Positions 1 to 11,398 of a DNA stretch of 64,000 nucleotides are shown here, piece after piece. Source of the DNA: Sideroxydans sp. Lineage in GTDB: Bacteria > Pseudomonadota > Gammaproteobacteria > Burkholderiales > Gallionellaceae. The number at the start of each line of letters is the position of its first letter. Positions within the stretch are counted from its first letter, which is position 1. The stretch is from positions 271,618 to 335,617 of the forward strand of contig JAQTUV010000005.1 of the NCBI GenBank assembly GCA_028707175.1, read 5' to 3'. The notes below the pieces were generated by a model. It saw nothing but the letters and a program-made list of their open reading frames with translations, was not told where the DNA came from and made no database searches. A program made the translations under genes and the position numbers.

Positions 1-1
1 C

Positions 2-1153
2 AGTATTGGCACAAATCAAGCTGTAACTGTTCAGGTTCCCGCAACTATTGGAACAACAACTGTTGCAGCACTACGTTATGCCACATCTTTAGGATCATGG
101 CTCGCCAATGGCAGGAAAGTTTTTACTACAACCGGCCCCTTGGCTACAACTAATACGCAGACTTTTGTTCCAGGGAATAGTGCTGGGAATGCAACAGTAC
201 AAATAGATGCATTAGATGCATCTGGCAATGTCTTGACCACCGCTTCACTAGCTCTCGCCATTAGCGCACCCACACCAAGCGCAGCTGCGGTCACTTTACA
301 ATCCGGCGTTTCAGTTTTACGCCCTAGTGTTGGCACTACTTTAAGCACTACCACATTCACCGCTGTAGTTAGAGATGCGGCAATTAATGCCAATGGACAA
401 CCAGCACCTAATCCTGTTGGCGGTGCGAATGTGCTTTTTGAGTTAATCGGTTCGACAGGCTCTGGCGAAACGCTTAGCCCGATAGTTGCGACAACCAATG
501 CGAACGGCCAAGCAGTAACCACTTATACAGCTGGGGCGCTACCCACCACACAAGGTGCTGGAGTTAAAGCATCTTTGATTGATAATCCTTCGATTTTTTC
601 AATTGCTCCAATTACAGTAGGGGGGCAAGCGACTTCTGTCTCACTCGGCACAAGCACCGCCTTAGCAGTTAATCCTGAAAACACCTCCTACACATTGCCT
701 ATTACCGTTCTTGTTTCAGATTCTTCAGGTGCCGCAGTTTCCGGGGCTGTCGTTTCGCTATCTTTATGGCCAGTTGGATACTACGAGGGGATCCGAGATG
801 CTGCTTGCAAAGCACAACTATCTGCATACCACCCCAATGAAGACTTAAATTCCAATCTCATTTTAGATGCTGGTGAGGATATTGATGGCCCATTTCGCGC
901 TCCCGATAATATGCTTTGGCCTGCCCCATCTGCGGCAGGTAGCATCCCTCAATCAGTGATTACCGGGGTGGATGGTACAGCGACCTTTACATGGACCTAT
1001 TTGAAACAATACGCGGACTGGGTCGATGCACGAATTAAGGCCACCTTACAAGTGCAAGGCTCACAAACGTCTGCCGAAATTCCACTCCATCTGCTTCCCG
1101 TTGCAACCGACATAAAAACGCCTTGTCCACTTCCCAACTCATTGTATAACTAG
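2..1153 (+). CDS. C-terminal part of a secreted/surface protein with bacterial Ig-like (Big_1-type) repeats; 5' end outside window
   Basis: Frame 2 is open from the window start (SIGTNQAVTVQVPATIG...), so the listed start at 140 is internal; Ig-like patterns such as 'TTNANGQAVTTYTAG' and 'GVDGTATFTWTY'. Confidence 0.7.
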   Translation, partial: SIGTNQAVTVQVPATIGTTTVAALRYATSLGSWLANGRKVFTTTGPLATTNTQTFVPGNSAGNATVQIDALDASGNVLTTASLALAISAPTPSAAAVTLQSGVSVLRPSVGTTLSTTTFTAVVRDAAINANGQPAPNPVGGANVLFELIGSTGSGETLSPIVATTNANGQAVTTYTAGALPTTQGAGVKASLIDNPSIFSIAPITVGGQATSVSLGTSTALAVNPENTSYTLPITVLVSDSSGAAVSGAVVSLSLWPVGYYEGIRDAACKAQLSAYHPNEDLNSNLILDAGEDIDGPFRAPDNMLWPAPSAAGSIPQSVITGVDGTATFTWTYLKQYADWVDARIKATLQVQGSQTSAEIPLHLLPVATDIKTPCPLPNSLYN

Positions 1154-1161
1154 CTCTACAT

Positions 1162-1204
1162 AAACAATAAAGGGGCAACCGTAGAGTTACCCCTTTATTG
1201 TTTG
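1162..1204. terminator. Bidirectional intrinsic terminator between convergent genes
   Basis: Inverted repeat AAACAATAAAGGGGcAAC...GTTACCCCTTTATTGTTT between two convergent stops. Confidence 0.8.
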
Positions 1205-1221
1205 TCTTCCGCCAATTTCTG

Positions 1222-2346
1222 CTAAACATCACCTACAAAGAACAAGCGCCGATGTTCCCCTATCGCATAGCGATCTGTCATTCCAGCTATATAATCTGAA
1301 ACAGAACGTGCGCGCTCTGATTCGATATCCGGATTAAATTGAGGTGGCAACATTCTGGGGTCTGCCATAAATGCTTGAAATAACTCATTGATGATGCGAT
1401 GTGCTTTGGCGCTCATTCGCATAACCTTATAGTGGCGATACATCTGCGTTCTTAGAAATTGTTTTAACTCGCGGTTCAATTCGTGCATCTCCGCACTAAA
1501 AGATACCAAGCTAGGAGCTTGCCGAATGTCTTCAATGTCACGCGGGGAGTATCGTTGAATATTAGACTTTGTCTGTGCTACTAAATCGGTAACAAGGGCA
1601 TTGATCATGCGTCGCACTGTTTCGTGAACGACGCGCCGATCAGCTAATTGCGGGTAAGTTGCGCGCACCGCATCTAAATGTTGCGCAAACAAGCGAACCG
1701 ACGACATATGCTCCAAAGTTATCAAACCAGAGCGTAGGCCATCGTCTACATCATGATTGTTATATGCAATCTCATCAGCCAAATTCGCGACTTGCGCCTC
1801 CAACGATGGACTGCGCCCCAATATAAATCGCTCTCCGACCGCCCCTAGCTTTTTCGCATTCTCAAGGGAGCAGTGTTTTAAGATCCCCTCCCGCGTTTCA
1901 AAGCAAAGGTTCAAACCCTCAAACGCCGCATAGCGCTCCTCAAGCAGATCAACAACACGCAGTGATTGCAGGTTATGTTCAAATCCTCCATGCTCTTGCA
2001 TGCAAGTATTCAACGCATCTTGCCCTGCATGCCCAAATGGGGTGTGACCTAAATCGTGAGCCAGTGAAATTGCCTCAACTAGGTCTTCATTGAGTCTTAA
2101 TCGGCGCGCAATTGAACGGCCAATTTGCGCGACTTCAATGCTATGAGTTAAGCGAGTTCGAAATAGATCTCCCTCATGATTGACGAAAACTTGAGTTTTA
2201 TACTCCAATCGACGAAATGCGCCTGAGTGAATGATGCGATCCCTGTCCCGCTGAAAATCACTACGGCCCTGAGGCTTTTCTTCTTCAAAATTGCGCCCAA
2301 GCAAACTCTCTTTTGCTGCGTAAGTCGCGAGTAATTGCTCAGACAC
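1222..2346 (-). CDS. dgt: Deoxyguanosinetriphosphate triphosphohydrolase-like protein
   Basis: HD-domain motifs '[19 protein letters not shown]', '[19 protein letters not shown]', '[17 protein letters not shown]'. Confidence 0.9.
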   Translation of the reverse strand: MSEQLLATYAAKESLLGRNFEEEKPQGRSDFQRDRDRIIHSGAFRRLEYKTQVFVNHEGDLFRTRLTHSIEVAQIGRSIARRLRLNEDLVEAISLAHDLGHTPFGHAGQDALNTCMQEHGGFEHNLQSLRVVDLLEERYAAFEGLNLCFETREGILKHCSLENAKKLGAVGERFILGRSPSLEAQVANLADEIAYNNHDVDDGLRSGLITLEHMSSVRLFAQHLDAVRATYPQLADRRVVHETVRRMINALVTDLVAQTKSNIQRYSPRDIEDIRQAPSLVSFSAEMHELNRELKQFLRTQMYRHYKVMRMSAKAHRIINELFQAFMADPRMLPPQFNPDIESERARSVSDYIAGMTDRYAIGEHRRLFFVGDV

Positions 2347-3985
2347 AACATTCCTCGATACTTTGCACTAACAATGACTCTGGCACATCACTTGTCAATA
2401 CTGCTTGGCCTAATGATTTCAACAAGACAAACCTCACCTTGCCGTCTTCTACTTTTTTATCTAATCCCATGAGGTTTAAATATTTATCCGCGCCCATTTT
2501 CGGCCCCACTGTTGGAAGACCTGCGCGCTGAAACAGCGAACGCACTCTTGCAACATCTTGCTCAGTCAACCACCCCATGCGCTGCGACAACATCACAGCC
2601 ATGACAGTCCCCGCCGCGACAGCTTCACCATGCAACCAAACACCATAGCCCATGCCATTCTCAATCGCATGACCGAAGGTATGCCCCAAATTCAGCAAAG
2701 CTCGCTCTCCACTTTCTCGCTCATCAAGTCCAACCACCTCTGCCTTATTTTCGCAGCTTCGAGCGATTGCATATTGGAGAAAATCCGTCTCACGCTTTAC
2801 CAAATTTTCCATGTTTGCTTCTAGCCATTCCAAGAATGGCAAATCTCGGATCAATCCGTATTTGATCACTTCTGCAAGACCCGCTTTTAATTCATTATCT
2901 GGCAATGTATTCAGCGTACTTACGTCAGCGATAACCACTTGTGGCTGATAAAAAGCACCTATCATATTTTTGCCTAGTGGATGATTGATGCCCGTTTTAC
3001 CTCCGACAGACGAATCTACTTGTGACAATAAAGTTGTTGGTATTTGTATGAAGGGAACTCCCCTCAAATATGTAGCCGCTGCGTATCCCGTCATATCACC
3101 AATAACACCACCACCTAATGCGATCAACGGGGTTGTTCGCTCACTTCTGCACGAAAGCAGCGCGTCATATATTTTCCCGAGCGACTCGCTATTTTTATAT
3201 CGTTCTCCATCTTCCAAAACGATGCTTTCTACTTTCACACCTATCGATATTAGGCTGTTAACCAGCCGCTCCAAATAGATTGGGGCTACCGTTGTGTTAC
3301 TGACCACTATGGCACGCTTTCTATGAAGGTACGGTTTTAATAACTCTACAACATTCAATAGCTCATTCCCGATGTAGATTGGATAGCTACGCTCTTCCAA
3401 TCCCACGGTAAGCGTCTGCATTTTTTCGATACTGTGCGTTGGTTTGTTCAACTCTTCAAGCCTCTGTTTTAATCTTTGCAATAGTAAGTAAACGCTTTGT
3501 CGGCCCGTATGCATAACAACGTCAGCCATTTCCATATATAACGGGTCGCGTATTTCAAATATCTCTTGTAGCTTTTTTCTGGGATCAGCAGTCTGAAGAA
3601 GTGGCCTGCTTTGATCATGACGCGTTCGTTGCCAAAGATCATAGACGCTACTTTTAAGATAGACAACCACACCATTTTGGTTCAAAAGTATGCGATTAGA
3701 TTGACACAAAATTGCTCCGCCACCTGTTGCCAATACTATGTCAGTTCGCTGCACCAAGTCCTCTATGACTGCACTTTCTCTCTGTCGAAAACCCTCTTCA
3801 CCCTCAACATCAAAAATGTGGGGGATGGTAACCCCTGTGCGTCGCTGAATTTCCTCATCACTATCAACAAAGGTTTTACCCAACTGTTTAGCGAGTAATC
3901 TCCCTGCCGTTGTTTTACCTGACCCCATCATTCCAACAAGAACAATGTTTCCAGAGGCGAACTTTCTTTTTGTCATTTCATCCAT
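2339..3985 (-). CDS. aroKB: Bifunctional shikimate kinase / 3-dehydroquinate synthase (AroK-AroB fusion)
   Basis: Single 548-aa ORF: N-term Walker A '[15 protein letters not shown]' (AroK); C-term '[46 protein letters not shown]' (AroB). Confidence 0.9.
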   Translation of the reverse strand: MDEMTKRKFASGNIVLVGMMGSGKTTAGRLLAKQLGKTFVDSDEEIQRRTGVTIPHIFDVEGEEGFRQRESAVIEDLVQRTDIVLATGGGAILCQSNRILLNQNGVVVYLKSSVYDLWQRTRHDQSRPLLQTADPRKKLQEIFEIRDPLYMEMADVVMHTGRQSVYLLLQRLKQRLEELNKPTHSIEKMQTLTVGLEERSYPIYIGNELLNVVELLKPYLHRKRAIVVSNTTVAPIYLERLVNSLISIGVKVESIVLEDGERYKNSESLGKIYDALLSCRSERTTPLIALGGGVIGDMTGYAAATYLRGVPFIQIPTTLLSQVDSSVGGKTGINHPLGKNMIGAFYQPQVVIADVSTLNTLPDNELKAGLAEVIKYGLIRDLPFLEWLEANMENLVKRETDFLQYAIARSCENKAEVVGLDERESGERALLNLGHTFGHAIENGMGYGVWLHGEAVAAGTVMAVMLSQRMGWLTEQDVARVRSLFQRAGLPTVGPKMGADKYLNLMGLDKKVEDGKVRFVLLKSLGQAVLTSDVPESLLVQSIEECCV

Positions 3986-4020
3986 AATATGATTTTAGCG
4001 AAATGTAAACGCACTCCAAA

Positions 4021-4052
4021 CAAAAGCCCGGCTTCAGCCGGGCTTTTGTTTT
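4021..4052 (-). terminator. Intrinsic terminator downstream of pilQ
   Basis: CAAAAGCCCGGCTTCAGCCGGGCTTTTG inverted repeat flanked by A/T runs. Confidence 0.8.
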
Positions 4053-4066
4053 CAACCACACCACAC

Positions 4067-6118
4067 TCAATTCGAACCGAGTGTCTCTTTCAGTATTTTC
4101 GGCGTAATAAATACCAGCAATTCCTTTTTGCTCTTTACCTGAACATTTTGCTTGAACAACCACCCTAAAACAGGAACCTCACTTAATCCTGGCACAGCGG
4201 AATTTGAATCTGTTGCATCTTGCGTGTAAACACCGCCAATGACTACTGTGCCTCCATTTTCAACCAGAACTTGTGTATCCACTTTTTTTGTATTTATGCT
4301 AGGAACACCTGCATAAATATTTCCAACCGTATCTTGGCTCACACTTATTTTCATCGTTACGCTATCTTCAGGTGTAATCTGAGGCGTCACAGTTAACCCC
4401 AATACCGCCTTTTTAAATGCCACATTAGTAGCGCCACTACTGCTCGCCTGCAAATACGGAACCTCAACTCCCGACTCAATTGTCGCAGCAGTTTTGTCCC
4501 CAGTCACAACTCTTGGACTAGCGATGTTTTTAGTTGTACCGTCAATCGCCGAAGCATTTAGCTCCATTGTTAAAAGTTCTGTTTTTGTAGCATTAAATAA
4601 GTTTAAAGTTAGCCCACCCAAGCCAGAAGCTGCGCCTGGCAAATTTACGTTGCCATTAACATTTCCTCTAACAGCATTACCATTAGCAATGCCTATATCT
4701 GGCCCCTGATAACCAAGCCTTCCACCTAATGTGTGGTTAAACGATTCACCTGCCTCGACAAACCTAGCTTCAATCAACACCTGACGAACCGGCACGTCAA
4801 CCAACTTTATCAATCTAGCTACTTCCTCCAAACTGCTTGGAACATCTTTAACAAAAAGTAAATTTGTGCGGACATCAAAATTTGCACTACCGCGCTTCGA
4901 AAGTATTTTTTGTCTATCGTCCGAAATAAGCCTAACTATGTCGGCGGCCTTTGCATACGAAAGCTGAAAATTCTCTGTGCGTAAAGGCTCCAGTTCGGTA
5001 ATTTCTTGACGCGAAGAGAAATCGATTTTCTCTTTTGCGGCTATTTCCTCACGAGGGGCGACTTGAATGACATTTCCATTCTTGCGCATGTCCAATCCCT
5101 TGCTCTGCAAGATGATGTCAAATGCCTGATCCCAAGGAACATCCTTCAAGCGCAACGTCAAGCTACCCGACACCGTATCACTAATAACCATGTTGAGGCC
5201 TGTGAAATCAGCAATCACGCTCAACGCTTCACGAGTGCTGATATTTTGGAAATTAAGGGTCAATTTTTCCCCTGAATATCCAGGCACATTACCTTTAACT
5301 AACTTATTAGGATCTTCTACAACTGCCTTTACTTCAATAATGAATTTATTGTCAGTTTGATAAGCAGAATACTCCCACAGCCCTTTAGGCTCGATTGACA
5401 ATCGTGCATTACCGGACTGCACAAAAGCATCTACAAATTGAACCGGCGTTGCAAAATCAGAAACATCCAACTTTCTCTGTAGATTTTTTGGCAAAGCAGT
5501 GCGCTGAAAATCGACTACCAGCGCCTTCCCTTGTTGTTTGATATCAATGCCCACATCGGCATCTGAAAGATCGATTTGCACACGACCTTCACCGTTTTTG
5601 CCACGACGAAAATCCACATCACGCAGACTATGTTTTTGCTGACTTGCAGTAGTATCTGAGAAATGTGTTGCCGCTACAGGCTCTGCTCCTCCACCAAGCC
5701 CCTTCGGTTGCAAAGTTATGTAAACGTCATTACCCTCCACTCGCGACTCATAGCTGAGCATTTGTGTCAAATTTACGACCAAGCGAGTACGCCCCCCCGC
5801 CTGAACAATGTTTGCACTCCGCACATCTCCCATGCCCAAATCTTGAGTGGACTTCCCCATCCCGTTTGTGGTTGAAGGGAAATCAAAGGCAATCCGCGGA
5901 GGGGTATTTATTGTGAAGGCTGCTGGTTGAGTAGTCATAGCAGCCTTTAAGCTGACTTTCACAACAACCTTCCCACCTGCCTCTGCGCTCGAACTAATTG
6001 ACTGTATCGCGTTTAACTCACCCTCAACACTATGGGCTGAAATTGAGAGCAATCCCAGAGTTAGACCTACAACAGACATTCGAATGAATCGGTTCATTTT
6101 GGTTATGATATGTTCCAT
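4067..6118 (-). CDS. pilQ: Type IV pilus secretin PilQ
   Basis: AMIN and secretin domains ('VLIEARFVEAGESFNHTLGGRLGYQG', 'GGTVVIGGVYTQD', 'VPVLGWLFKQ'); last gene of pilMNOPQ order. Confidence 0.95.
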   Translation of the reverse strand: MEHIITKMNRFIRMSVVGLTLGLLSISAHSVEGELNAIQSISSSAEAGGKVVVKVSLKAAMTTQPAAFTINTPPRIAFDFPSTTNGMGKSTQDLGMGDVRSANIVQAGGRTRLVVNLTQMLSYESRVEGNDVYITLQPKGLGGGAEPVAATHFSDTTASQQKHSLRDVDFRRGKNGEGRVQIDLSDADVGIDIKQQGKALVVDFQRTALPKNLQRKLDVSDFATPVQFVDAFVQSGNARLSIEPKGLWEYSAYQTDNKFIIEVKAVVEDPNKLVKGNVPGYSGEKLTLNFQNISTREALSVIADFTGLNMVISDTVSGSLTLRLKDVPWDQAFDIILQSKGLDMRKNGNVIQVAPREEIAAKEKIDFSSRQEITELEPLRTENFQLSYAKAADIVRLISDDRQKILSKRGSANFDVRTNLLFVKDVPSSLEEVARLIKLVDVPVRQVLIEARFVEAGESFNHTLGGRLGYQGPDIGIANGNAVRGNVNGNVNLPGAASGLGGLTLNLFNATKTELLTMELNASAIDGTTKNIASPRVVTGDKTAATIESGVEVPYLQASSSGATNVAFKKAVLGLTVTPQITPEDSVTMKISVSQDTVGNIYAGVPSINTKKVDTQVLVENGGTVVIGGVYTQDATDSNSAVPGLSEVPVLGWLFKQNVQVKSKKELLVFITPKILKETLGSN

Positions 6119-6132
6119 TTATATACTCCTGT

Positions 6133-6645
6133 TCATTCTACAAGTTGCAGACTACTTTCACGCTCAGACCAATCGCCAGCGCTGTCTTGTACCATTTCCT
6201 TAATTTTCACCTCAGTCTCTGTAACCGAGGTTATCTGACCAAAATTAAGCCCCATAAAGTTTCCGGCCTTCACCTGATAAACTTTACCTTCACCTGAACG
6301 AATCACAGCATGTCCAACGTTCTTTTGTGACAAATATCCAATCATTTTTAGACTCTCTAAAGGGTAGTCTTCTAGCTCTTCTTTAGGCCTATCCAAATCG
6401 GGCTGATTCATCCCAGAACGATTCCCGTTTCTTAAATCAGGTCTCCTAGGCTTAAATGGATCTGGCAGCGAGGTTGAATTATCGTAAGCGTACGGCTCAT
6501 AAGGCTTAATGTCTGGCGGCGGCTCGACCTTCCCGCGCATATCTGCTCCAGCATTGCTCACAAAATCACGCAGATCCTGAAATTCTTCACCACCACATCC
6601 CTGCAATAGGAGCGCAAGAGTAAAAACAACAAACTTAACTCTCAT
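6133..6645 (-). CDS. pilP: Type IV pilus lipoprotein PilP
   Basis: Lipobox 'LLLQGC', 'GYLSQKNVGHAVIRSGEGKVYQVKAGNFMGLNFG'; synteny. Confidence 0.92.
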   Translation of the reverse strand: MRVKFVVFTLALLLQGCGGEEFQDLRDFVSNAGADMRGKVEPPPDIKPYEPYAYDNSTSLPDPFKPRRPDLRNGNRSGMNQPDLDRPKEELEDYPLESLKMIGYLSQKNVGHAVIRSGEGKVYQVKAGNFMGLNFGQITSVTETEVKIKEMVQDSAGDWSERESSLQLVE

Positions 6646-7266
6646 TTATTTAGCCCCTTTCTTCTGAGCCCGCTTTTGTGCCGCAAGCTCGCCCTCATCC
6701 AAATAGCGATAAGTTTTTGCAGTCGCATCCATTGACAAGCCGCCGCCGGAAGGGGAAATACTGACATCATTCAGCGTAACAATTCGAGGCAACAAAGATA
6801 TATCACTCGCAAAATTACCTAAATCATCATAGCTGCCCGTCACTCGGATAGAAATTGGCTGTTCAGTAAAAACTCCCGTAGCCACCTCGCCACCCGGACG
6901 GAATAAATCAAACTGCAAACCTCGCCCTAGCCCTGCCTGATTAATATCAGTCAGGAGAGCGTCCATCTCTGACTTACTCGGCAATTGCTTCAGTAGCGCA
7001 CCAAATGATTGCTGGGTATCGATCAATTGTTTTTTAATAATGTCTAAGTTGATTGCTTCTTTTTTCTTTTCCAAAAAAGCCACTCGCAACGTCTCCTCTT
7101 CCTGTTTGACTTGCGACAACATTTCAAGCTGTCCTTGCCAAACAAAAAGTGCCCCGCCCACAACAACAACCAGCAATATCCCAGCAAAACTGGCCAGCTT
7201 AATCAACCAAGGCCACGTACCAGGCTTTTGGGGATCAACATTTTTTAATTCTTCAATAAAATTCAT
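6646..7266 (-). CDS. pilO: Type IV pilus inner-membrane protein PilO
   Basis: 'KQLPSKSEMDALLTDINQAGLGRGLQFDLF'; synteny. Confidence 0.92.
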   Translation of the reverse strand: MNFIEELKNVDPQKPGTWPWLIKLASFAGILLVVVVGGALFVWQGQLEMLSQVKQEEETLRVAFLEKKKEAINLDIIKKQLIDTQQSFGALLKQLPSKSEMDALLTDINQAGLGRGLQFDLFRPGGEVATGVFTEQPISIRVTGSYDDLGNFASDISLLPRIVTLNDVSISPSGGGLSMDATAKTYRYLDEGELAAQKRAQKKGAK

Positions 7267-7275
7267 GACAGCCCC

Positions 7276-7848
7276 TTAGTTTTTTCCGCTCGGAACTGCG
7301 GGAGCTACATTTTTCGTCAAATTAAAATTGAGCGAAAATTCACTCACCCGAGCGCCATTTGCACTTGTCGCATGAATTTCAATCAAGGTTGGCGAATCTA
7401 GCCAAGGAGAATCTTCAATAGAACGCATCAAGGTTGATATGCGGGCGTTAGACTGCGCATGGCCGACTAAGCTTATTTGATAACCCGCTTGACGAACTGT
7501 TTTCAAATAAACGCCATCCGGCAAAATGCGTAGCATTTGATCCATCAAGTGCACCACATCGGATCTTGTAGATTGCAGATTCTCAACCACATTTTTTCTT
7601 GCCAATAACGCCAGCGTTTGTTCTCGCAGTTTTTTAATTTCGGCGATTTGACTATCCAGCACTTGAATCTCTTGGGTCAAATAAGCATTTCGACGTTCTT
7701 GGTAAGATATTTGTGAATTAATCGCCATATACACTGCGCCGACAATAATCACCCCAGACAACGCAGATAAGGCTGACAACACGATAAATTGTAGTTGGCG
7801 CGCCTTACGCTTTTCCGCACGATGCGGAAGTAAATTGACTCTAATCAT
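7276..7848 (-). CDS. pilN: Type IV pilus protein PilN
   Basis: Starts 'MIRVNLLPHRAEKRKARQLQF'; ORF extends upstream but this Met fits PilN; overlaps pilM end. Confidence 0.92.
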   Translation of the reverse strand: MIRVNLLPHRAEKRKARQLQFIVLSALSALSGVIIVGAVYMAINSQISYQERRNAYLTQEIQVLDSQIAEIKKLREQTLALLARKNVVENLQSTRSDVVHLMDQMLRILPDGVYLKTVRQAGYQISLVGHAQSNARISTLMRSIEDSPWLDSPTLIEIHATSANGARVSEFSLNFNLTKNVAPAVPSGKN

Positions 7849-8945
7849 GACGGGTCGAACCTCCGCATTGCCAGCCCACATGCCACCATAAGCGCAGGAG
7901 CATCAGCCTGTAATTGGCGAGGCTTTATTCGGCTTGATAGCGCCATCAGCTCAAAGGGATTAGCCACTAAAGTGCTGACTTGCGTCCTAGTTGCAACCGC
8001 CTCATCCAGCCCCGGCAGGGCAGCGCATCCGCCAGCCAAAACAACGTAACTCACTTCATTATATTGAGTCGAGGTAAAGAAAAACTGCAATGCTCGAGCA
8101 ACTTCCATTGCAACACTTTCTCGAAATGGTGAAAGAACATCACTCTCATAATTGGCCGGTAAACCGCCATTTTTTTTGCCCGACTCGGCTTCTTCCGCAG
8201 ACAAACCGAAGGTGCTTTGAATTTGCTGAGTCAACTGAGCACCACCCACTTGCTGATCTCGCATGTAGACTGACTGTCCATTACGCAACACATTCACATT
8301 CATCACGTTCGCGCCAATGTCTGCAACAGCGACGCATTGATCCGCAGCCCCACCCGGCAATTGAGTCCGAATCTGCTCGAACGCTGCTTCTGCCGCATAG
8401 GGCTCGACATCCACAACAAGCGCCTTCAAACCAGCCGATTGAGCCGCCGCAACTCTGTCTTCAACATTAGCCTTCCTTGACGCGGCTAGGAGAACCTCAA
8501 TCTCGTCAGGATTATTAGGAGAAACCCCAATAACCTGAAAATCCAGATTCACTTCATCTAAGGCAAAGGGAATATATTGGTTGGCTTCAGATTCAACTTG
8601 ATATTCCAAGTCATCTTCGCGCAATCCCGCAGGCAACATGATTCTCTTACTGATGACTGCAGAAGCCGGGAGCGCAACGCTCACGTTCCTAATGCGAGAA
8701 CCCATGCGCTTCCAAGCCCTGCGCAGCGCCTCAGAAACCGCATCTAGGTTATTGATATTGCCATCGCTTACTGCATCAGCAGGCAACTCTTCTATTGCAT
8801 ATCTTTCTACAACGAGCCCGCCTTTTTTAGGGGCTCGACTTAACTCAAGCATCTTAACGGAGGTGGAACTGATATCCACGCCAATCATTGGCGGCGTAGA
8901 CGTTTTTAAAAAGTCTAACGAAATATCAAAATTTCCTTTAATCAT
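7845..8945 (-). CDS. pilM: Type IV pilus assembly ATPase-like PilM
   Basis: 'MIGVDISSTSVKMLEL', 'VADIGANVMNVNVL', 'VVLAGGCAALPGL'. Confidence 0.93.
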   Translation of the reverse strand: MIKGNFDISLDFLKTSTPPMIGVDISSTSVKMLELSRAPKKGGLVVERYAIEELPADAVSDGNINNLDAVSEALRRAWKRMGSRIRNVSVALPASAVISKRIMLPAGLREDDLEYQVESEANQYIPFALDEVNLDFQVIGVSPNNPDEIEVLLAASRKANVEDRVAAAQSAGLKALVVDVEPYAAEAAFEQIRTQLPGGAADQCVAVADIGANVMNVNVLRNGQSVYMRDQQVGGAQLTQQIQSTFGLSAEEAESGKKNGGLPANYESDVLSPFRESVAMEVARALQFFFTSTQYNEVSYVVLAGGCAALPGLDEAVATRTQVSTLVANPFELMALSSRIKPRQLQADAPALMVACGLAMRRFDPS

Positions 8946-9048
8946 AGGATGGTTAGCGCTTTTTCGTACAAAGTGGTTTAAATCCTAGCAATAACTCCCA
9001 TGGGTGTAAAGTTTTTTCTACGCCATGCATTTAGCGAAGGTTGGGCGA

Positions 9049-9054
9049 TATAAT
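9049..9054 (+). promoter_or_regulatory. Putative -10 box (TATAAT) for mrcA
   Basis: TATAAT 32 bp upstream of ATG 9086 in the pilM/mrcA divergent intergenic region; -35 not convincing. Confidence 0.35.
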
Positions 9055-9085
9055 AAAAATCGTCGCAATCATTTCTCATATCGCT

Positions 9086-11398
9086 ATGACATCTCGTTGG
9101 TGGTTTTATCCAGCTCTTGGCGCTTTGGCCCTTCCGCTTCTGCCTTTGCTCATCGTGATTTTTGCAGCCATCGTCACTTATCCGACCCTGCCCTCACTTG
9201 AAACACTGACCGACTATCGCCCAAAAATGCCATTACGCGTCTTCAGTGCGGAAGGTTTGCTAATTGGTGAGTTTGGAGAAGAACGCCGCGAACTCGTTAA
9301 AATAGACGAAGTGCCCGATCTAATGAAAAAAGCAATATTGGCCGCCGAAGATGATCGTTTCTACGAACACGGCGGCGTCGACTATATCGGCGTATTGCGC
9401 GCAGCACTTTCCAACTTTAGCTCTGGTGGCGTCAAACAAGGTGCAAGCACCATCACAATGCAAGTCGCACGCAATTTTTTCCTCTCCAAGGAAAAAACAT
9501 TATCAAGAAAATTCAATGAGATGCTCCTTTCTTTTAAGATAGAGCACAATTTAACAAAAGACGAAATCCTTCAGCTTTACATCAATCATATTTACCTTGG
9601 GCAACGTGCCTATGGCTTCGGCGCAGCGGCCCAAGCCTATTATTCAAAGCCACTAAAAGAGCTCAACATATCAGAAATGGCAATGCTTGCTGGATTGCCA
9701 AAAGCGCCTGGCGCCTACAATCCCGTTGTCAATCCCAAACGAGCACGCATCAGACAAGAATATATTCTGCATCGCATGCGCGATTTGAACTACATCAGCC
9801 AAGATGAGTTTGATAAAGCAATCAATACTCCCGTGCAAACCACACAGACAGCCTACCATCAAGCATTTTCAGTCAACGCCAGCTTTGTTGCGGAACTAGT
9901 TAGGCAGGAAATGTATGAACGCTACCAAGAAGATATTTACACCCAAGGGTATAGCGTCTACACCACCATTCGCGTGGCAGACCAAGGTGCCGCATATTCA
10001 GCGTTACGCAGAGGCGTCATGAGTTATGACCAACGGCATGGCTATCGCGGCCCGGAGGGTTACATCGATCTGAAAAAGCATGATTCGGAAGATTTAAAAG
10101 AAGACGCACTTCAAGATATTCCCGCAAATGACGATCTAATTCCGGCCATCGTTCTTGCAGCAAGCCCCAAGGAAGTAATCACCTACGTGAAAGGTGGTGA
10201 TGTCATACAAATTCAAGGAGACGGATTACGCTTCGCCCAGCAGCGTCTGGGCGATAAAGTTGCCCTCAATCAGCGCATACGCGCTGGCTCTGTAATCCGA
10301 GTACGCAAAAATTCCAATGAATTATGGGAAATCACTCAAGCACCACAAGCGGAAGCTGCATTTGTATCTGCCAATCCACGCAACGGCGCTATCTATGCAA
10401 TGGTCGGCGGATTCGATTTCAACAAGACCCAATTCAATCACGTCACCCAAGCATGGAGACAACCGGGCTCCAGCTTCAAACCCTTCATCTACTCCGCATC
10501 ATTAGAAAAGGGATTCACCCCGGCATCCATCATTAATGATGCACCGCTAGTCGTTGACCCTTTCCAAACCGGCGGAGAGGAATGGAACCCAAAAAATTAC
10601 GACGGCGAATTCGATGGCCCTATCCGCATGCGCCAAGGCCTAATCAAGTCAAAAAACCTTGTGTCGATTCGGATCCTGCAGTCCATCGGACCAAGTTATG
10701 CGCAAGATTACGTCACCAAGTTTGGTTTCGATAAAGAAAAAGTCAGCCCCTTCCTTACGATGGCGCTAGGTGCGGTATCCGTCACCCCCATGCAAATGTT
10801 AGGTGGATATTCAGTCTTTGCGAATGGCGGCTATCGCATCACTCCCTACCTGATTGATCGGGTCGAAGATGGACAAGGAAAAATACTCAGTCAAGCCACA
10901 CCTGTCGAAGCTGGCAAAGGCGCTGAGCAAGTGCTTGATGTGCGCAATGCCTTCACCATGGTCAGCATGATGCAAGACGTCGTCAAACACGGCACCGCCA
11001 TGCGCGCCATGTCGCTTGGCAGACAAGATTTAGCCGGCAAGACAGGCACCACGAATGATGCAATGGACGCTTGGTTCTGCGGATTCCATCCAAGCGTTGT
11101 TGGGATCGCTTGGGTCGGGTATGACACACCCCGCACTTTAGGCGAAAAAGAAACGGGGGGCGGCGCCTCACTACCAATTTGGATCGACTACATGAAAGTA
11201 GCGCTCAAAGACGTGCCAGCATTTGAATACGCCGTACCGCCGCGCATCGTTGCAGCCCGCATCAACGACAACGGGCTTCGCGACAACAATAGCTCACGAA
11301 CGGAATATTTCTACGAAGAGAACCTTCCTGGAGAACAAGGAAACGCTCCAGCAAGCGGTGTCAAACCTGCGACGGCTGATGGCGACCAATTATTCTAA
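9086..11398 (+). CDS. mrcA: Penicillin-binding protein 1A
   Basis: Transglycosylase motif 'AILAAEDDRFYEHGGVD', transpeptidase 'QPGSSFKPF', 'KTGTTNDAMDAWFCGF'. Confidence 0.93.
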   Translation: MTSRWWFYPALGALALPLLPLLIVIFAAIVTYPTLPSLETLTDYRPKMPLRVFSAEGLLIGEFGEERRELVKIDEVPDLMKKAILAAEDDRFYEHGGVDYIGVLRAALSNFSSGGVKQGASTITMQVARNFFLSKEKTLSRKFNEMLLSFKIEHNLTKDEILQLYINHIYLGQRAYGFGAAAQAYYSKPLKELNISEMAMLAGLPKAPGAYNPVVNPKRARIRQEYILHRMRDLNYISQDEFDKAINTPVQTTQTAYHQAFSVNASFVAELVRQEMYERYQEDIYTQGYSVYTTIRVADQGAAYSALRRGVMSYDQRHGYRGPEGYIDLKKHDSEDLKEDALQDIPANDDLIPAIVLAASPKEVITYVKGGDVIQIQGDGLRFAQQRLGDKVALNQRIRAGSVIRVRKNSNELWEITQAPQAEAAFVSANPRNGAIYAMVGGFDFNKTQFNHVTQAWRQPGSSFKPFIYSASLEKGFTPASIINDAPLVVDPFQTGGEEWNPKNYDGEFDGPIRMRQGLIKSKNLVSIRILQSIGPSYAQDYVTKFGFDKEKVSPFLTMALGAVSVTPMQMLGGYSVFANGGYRITPYLIDRVEDGQGKILSQATPVEAGKGAEQVLDVRNAFTMVSMMQDVVKHGTAMRAMSLGRQDLAGKTGTTNDAMDAWFCGFHPSVVGIAWVGYDTPRTLGEKETGGGASLPIWIDYMKVALKDVPAFEYAVPPRIVAARINDNGLRDNNSSRTEYFYEENLPGEQGNAPASGVKPATADGDQLF

